This document shows positions 44,418-55,252 of a stretch of DNA of 64,000 nucleotides, piece after piece. Origin of the DNA: Parastagonospora avenae f. sp. tritici 18332-5 (lineage: Eukaryota > Ascomycota > Dothideomycetes > Pleosporales > Phaeosphaeriaceae); NCBI GenBank assembly GCA_022559985.1, contig JAFJTR010000062.1:1-64000 (forward strand), read 5' to 3'. Every line of letters begins with the position of its first letter. Position 1 is the stretch's first letter. Under the pieces are notes generated by a model that made no database searches, was not told where the DNA came from, and worked only from the letters and a program-made list of their open reading frames with translations. Made by a program: the position numbers and the translations under genes.

Positions 44418-44967
44418 TGTCGCTGTTGGTTCCTTGCAAGGTTGGCCAATCGAACTTCTATAAGGTATATCCTACTGGCGGTAGAAGCTGAATATAAGAT
44501 GCCCTGGCGGGGCGTTTGCTAGTTTGATCAGAACTGTTTCTACGGCTATCAAACTGTAGCTGCTTGTCACTATACGGTCTCGTGGAAACTTCTGGCATAT
44601 GTCCCGTCATCCGGGAGTTTGATCACTCAAAGTTACAGTTATGCCATGCATCCAGGCAGACGATCCTTGTACCAGTTTGCTACATTAAGTTGAGCATTAA
44701 TGTCGGAAACTTTTCTTCAAAGCAAGCGTATTCATTCTACATCGATTTGTCGCATGACCCCTGCACTGCGTTCCGTTCTCACCTCCCACCTCTTTGCTCG
44801 CTCAAAATGCGGATATGAATTCAATCCTGCTCCTCAAACATTCTGCATCTCAGCTCCGCAAGCTCCACGCACGCAGCTTCCACTCGAATTTTCGCTTCGC
44901 TCACAGTCGACTCTGCTACCCTGATTGCCTCACTACCTTCATCGTGAAATTATATGTCCCGTCCATC
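44418..44967. other. Intergenic
   Basis: Promoter side of the 533-aa gene and 3' flank of the 636-aa gene. Small plus-strand frames (44564-45153) partly overlap the neighbouring gene and lack features. Confidence 0.5.
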
Positions 44968-46925
44968 CTATGCACTAGTCACCTCTGCTTCGTGCAAACG
45001 GCGCTTCGCAAGGGCGCATTCGAACTTGAGCTTCGCCAAAGTGAGCCTACATTCAGCCTTCTCTACACTTCTGGCTGGATCTGGAGCAGATCCCTTGGGC
45101 GGCCGGGTTTGATGATCCTTCGGTATGGAAGGCTGCCTACCCCTGCCGGTTGATTTCGCGATTGCCTTAGCAGATTTTCCTTTTGGTGGACTCTTTGCTT
45201 GTCCATGATCAGATGCACTCGCTTTCGTAGTAGCCCTAGTAGACCTGGGGGCTGTGGCGGCAGGAGCCGCAATTGAAGCACTGGTCCGAGTGATGCCCGA
45301 TTGAAGAGACAGATCTGCTGATGCTGCCGACTTCTGATGATCAAGACCACTGCGAGTGATCTCTCCAGTTTGATCTGGCTGATGGGGTAACGGGTGATCG
45401 ATCAAATCTGAAGGGACGTTTGTGACCTCACTTAGAGGCTTACACGAAGATGCGGATTGCTCATGACTCTTTTCCTGAACAGAGGGCGTTCTGTGTATAA
45501 TGTCTAGCACACGCTGTATGACTTCGACAGTCACCTCATAACCATTGGAAGGCCCTTCCGGGTTCTCACGTCTCTCTTTGTAGCTTTCGTAGAGTAATTG
45601 TTGGAGATCAGCCGTTTTATATGAAACACTTGCTCCGTCCTCTCCTATTTGAACAAGTTGCTGCAACGCTTGAGGGGTCCAACTCTTAGCAGGGTCGCCA
45701 TGTTCGTCCACATTGGCCATGGAATTGGGGATGATCTCGTGCAGCTTGCGGCCGCCCCATGCCTTTTCGAGACGCCCTATCAGATCTGGCCGCCTCACAT
45801 GCTGCTGGATCGTAGAATCGCCGCCGCTAGTGTTTGATCCGGATTCATCGTTACCACCGGCGGAATATACTGCCAACGAATAGCCGCGAGCGTTGTTTGC
45901 CGTTGCTCCAAGCACCTCATACATTCCCCCTAGCTTCTTGTATGCGAAGGCAATATCCGGTGTGGTACCTGTGGCAAGATAGCATCGACCGGGCTCCTCC
46001 AACGATGCGCAAGTCACATGACCACATTCGCAATTGTCAATTGGAATCTGGGACAGGTCGCGTAAAGTTTTGATAGCCGCTTGATCAGATCTAGTGTCTG
46101 CCTTCCACCGCTTTATCTGCGCGTTTTCGGACACCTGCTGACGTAGGCTGTCTGATCCAAGGTCCCAGTCCTGACAGACAGTTTCTACATGCGACGTGGC
46201 GCTCATAACGTCAGAAGCATACTCATTCTCGCAGCATTCGACCTGCGCTGCAATTGGCTCATCTCCAATGGAGACTGGACTGTCGTCGCTCTTGACCTGG
46301 TGGGCTATCTTGTGTCGCTTGCTTCCACTCTGGGGCTCCAAAGTTGTGTCTCCTTCCTTCTCTTGTTGGTGACCACGCTTCAGTGAGGTCCTTCCGTGAT
46401 TGCGTACTGCCTTAATGTCGTTGAGTACAGCAGACATGTCTTCCATGAAGGCCTTCTCAACTTCGTCCCACGTTTCACCGACGACCATGTTCGGCATGCC
46501 CACATTCCTAGCTCTCCAGAGATGTCCCAGGTTTACCAGCGTCTCGTCGCGGACTGCTGTACGTTCTTCCGTACAGGCAGTATATTTCGACAGCTCTGCG
46601 AAGACCTTGAGAGTTTTATATTTCCACTGCGCATCGGGTATGGTCTCCACGTCAGAGCCGCTCAGTATTCGGAAGGGGTGCGTGAAGATGCTTGCAATCA
46701 TATCCACACTCCAATTTGAGCGGCATTGTTCGGTTAGGCATTGCCTGGGAACATAAAGGATGTCCATATGAGTGGTTGGAGACCTTCCTTGAGAATTGCT
46801 GCCTGCGACTACATTAGATGACAGTGAAGGTTCCGAGATCTGATGCCAGGCATACCGTGATCGCTCATGTCAGCTACTTGACTGCCTTGATCTGTATACA
46901 CAGCAGTAGTCGACCTCTTCGTCAT
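44968..46925 (-). CDS. Hypothetical protein, 636 aa
   Basis: Two exons (46925-46856 and 46808-44968) are joined by a 47-nt intron (GTATGC..TGTAG). Exon 1 adds MTKRSTTAVYTDQGSQVADM to what would otherwise appear to start at MDILYVPRQ. The N-terminal 130 residues are helical with a Trp/Phe pattern. A Cys/His cluster (CECGHVTCASLEEPGRC) near residue 283 could bind zinc. A Gly/Ser-rich region follows, then a short helical block (RRPDLIGRLEKAWGGRKL). The C-terminal 150 residues are Ala/Ser/Lys-rich and basic, ending in a helix (RLTLAKLKFECALAKRRL). No family is recognised. A nuclear or chromatin role is only suggested by composition. Confidence 0.65.
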
Positions 46926-48108
46926 GTCGGGTTTTGCGAATGAAGAGAGAAATCTGGTAAGAAGAGCAGGAGAATCTATGTTCGCCCTCTAGTATGTGAC
47001 CTTATTACGACAGCAAACTGACGCAATTGTGTCAATTACAGACTATACGTTTGCTTCGTGCTCAAAGGAAGCAGTATCTTATGCAAACATCAAGTGAGCC
47101 CTCTTTCACAACTGCACAAGGGAAGGAAAATGTTTGCATAGTGAGCAGAAGCTGCGATGACTGCGCCATGTAGCTGATGGAACTAGATAGGGTCAATCCG
47201 AGTGGGTATGCGCGAAAATATCCAGTCGAGATTGCTCTCGCTGCTGACAAAGAGACAGGGAGAATTTGGAGAGACTGGTTTCAATGATGAAGTTGCAATA
47301 CTCGACGGTACCAGGTGCTACAATAATTTGTGCGCGCTAGGCCTCAAAATTAGCATTGGGTTTATTCAGGCTTATATATCAGATGCCACTGACTCTCTAT
47401 TAGTGAGTTGAGTCTAGACAGAACGCGCACGGATTACTACTGCACCTGATGCAGCGATAGCGATCTCACAACCATCGCTGGCCAAATAAGTCAGGACTTT
47501 TCACAAGGCTTCCGCGAGCTTAAACAACTTGGTTACCGTATTAGCTTCACTGTTGACTTTCAGTCAAAGACTCTGCTCTCGGAAGATGCCCACTCGACAC
47601 AAGAGACTTCCTTCACCCTCATGCACAAGCATCAGCAGGTAAGCAACTATCACAGAGACATGAACGGCATAGAAGGAAACTAAGGAAAGAACAGGCCCTG
47701 CTCCAAGATTATGGCAACTCCCGTTGATGCTTGTTGCTCACATTCGATGTCTACATGACGCAGAGGATTGCATGTGATTATCACTCTGGCTATGTGAAGC
47801 ATACACGACGCAGTCACCAGGATTTAAATTGCGATGCGGGTGCTGGTACAGCCTACGTTCAGTTTTGGAGCCCACCACAGGTAGCTTAGATGTTTAAATT
47901 GAGCTAGACAGTTAAGACAGACTTATTAAAGCCCAGATGTCAAGTTATCAAAGCATAGAACTCCATCAAGAGATGCAGGCTCATGATTTCAAACCCAAAT
48001 ATACTCCAATTATTGGAGCGCAACGCGTTTACAGTTCTGCAGCTAGGTCGCCATGTTACTCAATTAAGAAACCGCACTCCGCGCTTCGCCTGAATAGCCT
48101 GTAATGCG
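46926..48108. other. Intergenic, about 1.2 kb
   Basis: No frame above ~70 codons has coding character, and no tRNA or element ends are seen. It separates the unrecognised protein pair from the LPxELRD family array. Confidence 0.5.
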
Positions 48109-49401
48109 TTAGGTTAGATTCAATAACAAACCATCCAGATGACGTACCGCTTGATGAGCTGCAATTTTTCCCTGCCAACACGCGACGCTCAGCTCCTCAA
48201 GCTTGACTTTAAACTTGAGGGCGTAGCCAAACTTCATCGTGATATGGTGACCCTTCGATAACAATGACCGGATATGTGGTATGAGGTCTTGGACCTTGTC
48301 CAGCGGGATCCCGGCACTCTGATCGGCCATACCGCTGCAATGAATCTTGTCGAAGTGGAGGGTGAGAAGAATCTTCTTACTCGTATTGAAAGCGACCATG
48401 AGGCTGAGCGCCATCGAAAATACTGGGATGTAGAGACTGATGTGGTCGCCTGAGTTGCCTCCTTTGATGTGTTGGTAAAGCTCCACGTTTCGAATGGACT
48501 CCACGGAGGACAGATCGGAAGCAGGCTTGCGTGTTGACGACCTGAGGCAGAATTGAGGCTCGCGTCTCTGGAGCGACAGGAATTTCGCAAGAAGTGAGGC
48601 GTCTGTGAACCGGAATCTTGATGTGAAGTACCAATGCTCGATGATTTCACGCAATACATGGACAGGGATCATACTTTCTGCAAGCAAGTGGTTACAATCT
48701 TCCTTCTCAAGCGTAATGCTGAATAGAGTCTTCTTCGCCGTGTTATGAAAAGCCCATAGATCGATGCAAACTGCATCCGGGCTGTCCACATCTTGCTGTC
48801 GAACTCCGACGCCTGTCTGAACCCCGAGTAACGCACCGTAGACCTGATTGCGAATCTCTAGAGGGAGCGTCGCCAACATTTCATCAAATATGAGTCGACA
48901 CTCGTACGCGGCGCCGTCTCTGATATGCTTGTTGACCTCCGCGAGCAACTTCTCATGCTTTGAAATGAGTTTCCTCTTGACAATGAGCAGCCAATGACAT
49001 CTACACTGCGAAAACTCGCAAAAGACGGTGTTTTCGAAGTCGGGGTCTTGATGCATGTGAAATGTTTCGCGCGACAATTTCCTCTGAGCTTTGTTCGCTT
49101 CTACTTCAGCCGTTTTTAGACAACCTCTGATATTATTCAAATGTCAGTGTGTGTTCGTGAGATCAGTCGAATATCCATACTTGGCCAGCCACTGTCGGTT
49201 AATACCAGGCCCTGGGGTTGGAGCAGATTGCTGATATTCTTGTATGGTATAGCTCGTTTTATCAACCATCTGCTGATGAGTTGAGTGAGTAAGCCGTAAA
49301 AGCTGCAGTCTACGTGCTATATGTAGTCCTCCGTCGCTATCACCTAGCGGCGCTTGGCGCAAACGCGCCTTGCCTGTGTCGACAGCACTGACCATGGGCA
49401 T
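48109..49401 (-). CDS. LPxELRD-family protein, copy 1, 412 aa
   Basis: Two exons (49401-49181 and 49126-48109) around a 54-nt intron (GTATGG..ATCAG, phase 2) give 412 aa. The family motif appears as LPLEIRNQVYGALLG near residue 165, preceded by a helical region with a Cys pair (CEFSQCRCHW). The N-terminal exon is longer than in the other copies (73 codons instead of 10-13). The motif resembles the start of F-box-like and 2EXR-type domains (LPxELRxxIY), common in expanded dothideomycete families of unknown function. It is the most diverged of the four tandem copies, all on the same strand. Confidence 0.65.
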
Positions 49402-49502
49402 ATTCTTTCACATTGGCATTATTGACTGTCACCACTATAAACAGTAGCAGGTTATCAGGTCACTGCCAGGGCTGGAGCACTGAGTTCCCGAACGCCGTGG
49501 TA

Positions 49503-50555
49503 TCAATCATCATCTACACTCTTTCTCTGGATGCTCTTTAGTATGTTGTCATTGAGAATAATTTTGGCTAAGCTTACCCGCGCCCTTTGCAATATCATGT
49601 CGTTCCACGCAGCCTGATTTAGATGTTCGTATTTTAGGTCGACTTCAATGTCGCCGTCCACCTCGACAATGACTTTGTGCCCCGCATTGAGAAGACGGCT
49701 CGCCGATGCACAGAACCTAGTCAAAACCACGACAAATTTTCTTACATCCGCTTCTGACCGACGCCATATTTCCGTATACGTATTGGTATCGATGGAAAAC
49801 ACAAATCTAGCGTCGGGCCGAACGGCGAGTAGGCAATCCAAAAGCGCCGCGCTGTCTTTCATTGTCGTAAATTCAGTGTTCGACAAAGTATCTGTAGGCC
49901 AGATGTCGATATTCAGATGGCGTATAAGTCTGCGTACAGGTAGGCCAAGGCCCCAAAGGTCTTCGTGCAAGAACTGAGGAATAAGATCGATGGTATGAAA
50001 TTGGAATGTACAATTTTTGTACCACGCCTCGAAGAATTCTTGTCGTGTCTGAGCGTCGCAAACGCCTGGGCGGATCAGATGTGAGCTCCTGGTCAGACGA
50101 GATTGCGATGATTCGGAGGAGTCGAAAGGGATAAAGTCATCCGCTTCGATAAAGACGTCTTCCGATGGAAGGAGGTACTTGTAAACCATGTCTCGCAGCT
50201 CTTTTGGGAGATGTTGTTGAATGTTTGCGCACAACTCAAGGCACGATGGTGATATGGTCGCGCGGATGCGTTCATCGATGCCAGTTGATATGCGCCCTTG
50301 ACTACAGGCAATGTTGGTTCGAAGCTTTTGAAGCGATACTAGGCGAGCGTGAACAATGTTCTTGGAAGGTTCCTCTTGTGGCGTGCGCATGTGTTGCCGC
50401 TGCACTGTCCTAATTTCGGTAGAGACGTGATATATGACAATATCCATGAGTCTGACTTTCCTCAGCTGTCTAACCGGTGTCAAAATACATACTGTGTAGA
50501 TGTTACATCGCATAATTTCTTACTGGTAAATGTAGTCGCAATCTGCTTCCGACAT
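49503..50555 (-). CDS. LPxELRD-family protein, copy 2, 332 aa
   Basis: Two exons (50555-50524, only 32 nt, and 50469-49503) with a 54-nt intron (GTAAGA..TTAG, phase 2). The product starts MSEADCDYIYQ, continues QLRKVRLMDIV, and has the motif LPKELRDMVYKYLLP near residue 101. A second conserved stretch, FFEAWYKNCTFQF..LHEDLWGLGLPVRRLIRHL, is shared with copies 3 and 4. No transmembrane or signal segment is seen. The 32-nt first exon is the same length as in copy 4, which supports both models. Confidence 0.7.
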
Positions 50556-51348
50556 GGTCGCCACAAGGTGTCGCCTTTTAGAGAAAACACGAAATGACAT
50601 TCTGCATTTAAGGGATCTGAATCTGTTCAACGTATATGATTCAAAGAACTTGGTTGGCGAGTCTGCGAAGAAGTATGCAGTGCGACTGGGAAGCCTTAAA
50701 AGTAGTGTCTTGGCTGCTGTGGCTGTGCACTCCATGGATGTTTACGACCGCAATCTCCGGCTGCTTGGAACATGACACATGAAATTCAAGCCCAAATAGT
50801 CTGCGAGCAGTGAGATCCCGCAGTACAAGTAAGGGAGGGCATTGAAAGGGCAATGGAAACAGGGGAGGCTTGTGAGAAATACTTATGGTACAAATAAATT
50901 GTACCTGTTGGTAGGACTTCACCTTAGGTAAAGCAAGTACAATTGTACGGTGTGAAGCAAGTTGCAAACTTTAGGTGGTTGCAGATTGATTGATTGATTG
51001 AAGCTATCGTACGAGCAGACTATATACTCCTGCACTAGCCCCTAAGGCACATGCAGAACCTGATCATGTGATGATCAGGTGACTCGTACGATCACTCCAA
51101 ATATTGGTATGAACAGTACCCATGGTTTGGGATTTCTCTTCGAGGTAGATATGGTATGGACTATTCTTCTAGGAATGCTAACCGTCTTTTTCCATCTGTG
51201 CTAGAATGTCCTCCATAACAACTGGCTGTGTTGAGTAGCTGGCGGTGGAAAGACCAACAGCGTGCCCGTGATACACCCATCAACATCCTTATATCTTTTG
51301 TATTTAGTACTCCAGTAATGCATCATAGCTCTGACGTACCAGTGCGCA
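50556..51348. other. Intergenic between family copies 2 and 3
   Basis: Contains a (GATT)4-type run near 50986-51000 and the nested inverted repeat listed separately. No gene is supported. Confidence 0.55.
51006..51092. repeat. Nested inverted repeats
   Basis: The outer arms ATCGTACGAG (51006-51015) and CTCGTACGAT (51083-51092) are exact reverse complements. The inner arms ACCTGATCAT (51058-51067) and ATGATCAGGT (51071-51080) are also exact, with a 3-nt loop. The outer arms each contain the palindrome TCGTACGA. This may be a relic of a small inverted-repeat element or a regulator-binding region. Confidence 0.7.
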
Positions 51349-52167
51349 CTAGAACTCCTCATACACATCCGCACTTGTGATCTTCACCCTCGGCTTCCAG
51401 CGCCGTACTCCCGCAGTAACCGAGCCGCCCGAGGATAGCATGTGAGATGGCGTCGGAAGGATTTTAGCAACGAATGCAACAAACAATTTGATCGAATGGT
51501 CGCTGACAGGAAGATCCAACCAATTTTCAAAGTCCATTTCATTGCCATTTGAAAGTTCCCTGTCAAGCGTCTAAGAGCATCGAAGTTGTGCGGGATGCGA
51601 ACTTCGCTGGGCTTTGGATCGCATTCCTGCGGATAGTCCGCCGAGATAGTGGCCTCAAGTTTGCGGATGTAGAGATGAGGAGTAATTCCAAATCCCCAGA
51701 GGTCATGCGAGAGAAGCTGAGCAGCGTCGCAACTCGTAGACATGACGAATTTGGTGCGGCCGTACCAAGTTTCAAAGAGTTCAGTCTTGAAGCTGTCGCC
51801 CACAAAATCGGAGTTGCATTTGTCCGGTAAGTGGCGGAAATTGTCCAATTTTACCCACTCGTCAAGCCGAATTGGTTCCAAGATCCAATGTTCAATGATG
51901 ATGCTCCATAATCGAGTGAGTAGCCGTATATCAGGTCTCGTAGTTCGCGGGGTAGCTTTATTTGCACATCAGTGCAGAGCTTGCGGCAGCTAGACATCGC
52001 ACATTCTTTCGCGTACTCATCGAGCTGGTGGTTGAGCTCTGTAATACGATTAGAGTGATAGTACAACTTTTTCCGTTTCCTTCAGCGTGTCAGTCATGTT
52101 TTGAGTAAAGGTAAGGGCGATATTACTTCAGAACGTAACCGCGGTCTACATAGCTACTCGTTGCCAT
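51349..52167 (-). pseudogene. LPxELRD-family copy 3, frameshifted
   Basis: Exon 1 (52167-52127, MATSSYVDRGYVL) and a 47-nt phase-2 intron match the layout of copies 2 and 4. The motif LPRELRDLIYGYSL is intact. Frame is then lost near 51890-51905: similarity continues in another frame (EPIRLDEWVKLDNF, ELFETWYGRTKF, SHDLWGFGI). It is lost again near 51535-51550, where similarity resumes as a tail ending SADVYEEF. Copies 2 and 4 have no introns at these points, so two small indels are more likely than splicing. A sequencing error is an alternative for either one. Confidence 0.65.
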
Positions 52168-52830
52168 AGCGTTGTTCAGGCAATGTGTGGAAGAGGTGGA
52201 GGCGCGGTCAGTCAACAGCAGAGGGCTGATGGGAGAGCAAATGAACATGTACCGAGAATACATGTATGCACAGGATAGCTAAGACGGCCTTGGCGCGTGC
52301 GCACCACCAGCACATCGTTAGGCTTTCACTTACGTTCTCCCCACATCACCATCTTCACTACCAAATCTCCACTGATTTGTCCCTCAATCTCCTCTTCAAG
52401 GCATCCTGCTCTCAGTATCCTACTCAGATCCAATGCCTGTACCAAGGCCTTGCTTAATGTTTTCCAAGCACGCGCATGGGTTCGTCAACCAGGTTCAATG
52501 AAGCACACGCATTGGGTTCAGTTCTAATTTACTGATTCAGATTCGTTGTGCTCCAGTCCACGGACGCTTACTGGCCATTAAACTAGCCTATCTGCGTCAC
52601 CTTTCGAGTTGCTCTCCTCCGTCCATCAAGCTCAACGTCTTTCACAGTCCCGTCCCGGAATTCTCACAAGCACTTGTAGCTTCTTCGATTAAAGAGGTTA
52701 CGTAGCTATCGCCGTTCGCTCCAGTCCTGAAGATGACCAGAGAGCTGGTTCAGCGAACCATCCGTCCGCCCATTGCATGCTCTATCCAGTGCTCCATGGC
52801 AAGTTCTTCCGCCTTGACAATGAATTTCCG
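52168..52830. other. Intergenic between family copies 3 and 4
   Basis: No supported gene. The short plus-strand frames at 52266-52527 overlap each other and lack features. Confidence 0.5.
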
Positions 52831-53702
52831 CTATTCCATGATCTCGATCTCGATAGTGTAGCACTTAGCAACGAGAGCTTGCAGTTCAGGAAAGGCCGCC
52901 ATGAAACACTCGACCACGTAGCGGCACTTGGCATAGGAGTAAAGTAAAAGTTTGACACAGCTTCCCTTACGCAAACGAGAGATCTCTCGCAGTTGTTCAA
53001 GAAGAAGCAATTTTCTTCGGTCTAGCGTTTCTTCAATTGCCAGATGTAAAGTGACTTTGTAGGCTTTGACAAGCTGGCGAACGTCGTGACCATACACCCT
53101 GCAGTCAACGCCACTGAAAAGTCGCAAAGTGTCGAAACTGGGGGATTCGAAAGTCGTGCAGCGGAACCATGCGGTAGCGAATTCAGACCGCGTGCGTTCG
53201 TTTGCGGCAGCGGCAGAATCGACGTGACCATACTTCTCTATTGAAGTATATCGTTGAGCTAGCTCATCTGTAGGCTTGCAGACCTTGGTCTTTGAGTTGT
53301 TTAAGAGATTGAACCCATGTATGGAGGTCGTCGAATCATGAACCAAGAATCTGTAAACTTCATCCCGGAGTTCCCGTGGCAGTCTCTTTTGCATCTCGTT
53401 ACAGAGTGCGAGGCACTGAGGCTTTAGCACGTTGCGATGGATGTGCTCGTCCATCTCCACACTGATGCGTTTGGCCATCTGTATAAGCTGTGTACGTCGA
53501 CCGGCCTTAGCATAGTACTCAACTTTGAGCTTTTCACCTGCTGCGTAATTGCCGGTCGTAGCTATGTACCACTTGACCATGTTCCTTTTGAGATGGTCGA
53601 TGAATTGGATCTTCCTGAGCGCGCTACGTCTCATCAGCGTGTAATTCACCTAAAGGATATGAGTGTCGACTTGCTTATGCACATAGATACTATATGAGTC
53701 AT
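52831..53702 (-). CDS. LPxELRD-family protein, copy 4, 274 aa
   Basis: Two exons (53702-53671, 32 nt, and 53623-52831) with a 47-nt phase-2 intron. Exon 1 reads MTHIVSMCIS. Exon 2 opens ALRKIQFIDHL, parallel to QLRKVRLMDIV of copy 2. The family motif is LPRELRDEVYRFLV near residue 107. The shared C-terminal block is recognisable (FATAWFRCTTFESPSFDTLRLF; YGHDVRQLVKAYKV). The protein ends with FPELQALVAKCYTIEIEI, shorter than copies 1 and 2. A 38-codon upstream ORF overlaps its start codon. Confidence 0.7.
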
Positions 53703-53815
53703 TGATATTTGCGGCAGGCGTATGTGTTAGGGCTCTGGGCTTTGGGCTCGTCTGGGTCGGGCGCGGTGGTCGCGACGGGTCTGAACCGCAAGGCAAGCTT
53801 GGAAGTTTCTGCCAT
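53699..53815 (-). CDS. Upstream ORF overlapping the start of copy 4, 38 codons
   Basis: The frame begins MAETSKLALRFRPVATT and its TGA stop overlaps the ATG of copy 4 as ATGA. It has no domain and no hydrophobic segment. It may be a regulatory uORF in the leader of copy 4 or a chance frame. Its existence as a translated peptide is not shown by sequence alone. Confidence 0.25.
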   Translation of the reverse strand: MAETSKLALRFRPVATTAPDPDEPKAQSPNTYACRKYQ

Positions 53816-54071
53816 GATGATGCTTCCTGGCGGGAGAACCGAAGCTTCGCGCTGATTTGTCGAGATCTCTCTCTTAATAGTCGAATGTAGGCTGTTGAAG
53901 GTGAGTGAAGGTGGCGCAATAAGTGACGGAGTAATCGAGAAAGCAAACGGCGGTTGTCTTGGCAACGATATGCGCCCACGTGCTAGGTGGACTACGTCAC
54001 ATTTTCACCTAAATGTAGGGCATCGACAAAACTATAGGAAAAGATTTCTAGTAACAGCGGATTGAGGACGA
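53816..54071. other. Intergenic
   Basis: Promoter side of family copy 4 and 3' flank of the membrane protein. No supported feature is seen. Confidence 0.5.
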
Positions 54072-55252
54072 TCAGGAACCAGCATCATCCTCCGCAGTCG
54101 AGACCTTTAGCTCACCTTCCTCGAGGGCTAGCCAGCTGAGAATCGCAATTACACGAGAGACCATGAGCGGCCACGAAGAGGACAAGAACGTATGGCACCC
54201 CAACAACAAATGAGGAAAGAGGTATGACCCTAGAACGACAGCATCGGCAACCTCTTTGCCACAAACCACGCCCAATAAAGCGGCGCAAAATCCTGCGACG
54301 GCAGCCCAAACAAATTGTCCGCGATCCTGCCCAGAACCAAGTCGCTATAAAGTGAAGAAAAGAAGCCAAACACCGCCGTGAACGCAAGTACACTGCCAAA
54401 GAAAGTGTACCGAACTGCTGACCAATACACTTTCGATCCTCCTTGAGGGAGGTCTAGGTGGTGTATGTACCAGTATATTGCAACGAGCATGGGGATGAGA
54501 CCCATCGCGGTGCCAAAGCCATATGTGAGATGGCGGATGGTCGGGTCTGTGCGGAATGTGGTGTAGAGTAGGGAGCAAAGTCCGACCATGCCAACTATCG
54601 TGCCGGATAGGTACAGGACGAGCCACCAGAGTGGTGCTGGGATGTTTTTGGCTCCCTTGTTAGGGCCGCTGTGTTGTGAGAAGAAGCCCGATCGACTCTT
54701 CAGGTGCGCGTGCATTCCATTGTCATACGGTTCGTGGTTCATTGCTGGCTGGTACTGGTGACGAGTCGAGAATTCTATGTCTTTGGAGCCTTTTCGCGGC
54801 TGCTCTTTGCGCACGATGAGGCACCGGTGCAGTGTCATGCAAGCGAGCGACACTGACGTGACAAGCTTCCATATACAGATCAGCAAGAAGTGCCAACTCA
54901 GGCGGCATCTATGCATGGTGATCGAGGCAATGGGCACGCATGTACACAACGCTAAAGCTGCTAAGAACATGTCGAACTTCCATGTAGTCATCCGGTGCCA
55001 TGGCCACAGCGGGATATGCCCCACAGCCATCCAAGCGATTGTCCAATATGTCAAAAGATGTGAAATAATTCCGACCGCCCCATAGGGGAGTGCGTAGCAC
55101 TTTATCTCGCCGACTGCGCCGCTGGTGATGTTCGGTGTGGGTAGCAGAATGTCGGAAAGCGTTTTGGAGGGTTCAGCGGATGTAAGACTGATGTTCGAAG
55201 CCAGCACGACAAAAATGCCTGCGGCGAAGAAAAATGAAGTAGTGTAGACCAT
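54072..55252 (-). CDS. Polytopic membrane protein with a probable C-terminal frameshift
   Basis: From the ATG at 55252 a 340-codon frame ends at 54230. It opens with a signal-peptide-like helix (TTSFFFAAGIFVVLASNISL). The following helices include GIISHLLTYWTIAWMAVG, FDMFLAALALCTCVPIA, LWWLVLYLSGTIVGMVGLCS and FGSVLAFTAVFGFFSSL. The annotated frame stops shortly after LYWAWFVAKR. A different frame continues from the same point (KEVADAVVLGSYLFPHLLLG) with two more hydrophobic stretches and an acidic tail (LALEEGELKVSTAEDD) to a stop at 54072. One extra base after FVAK would join them. Either the gene is truncated or one base is wrong in the sequence. No family is named; it resembles uncharacterised fungal multi-pass proteins. 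Confidence 0.65.
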
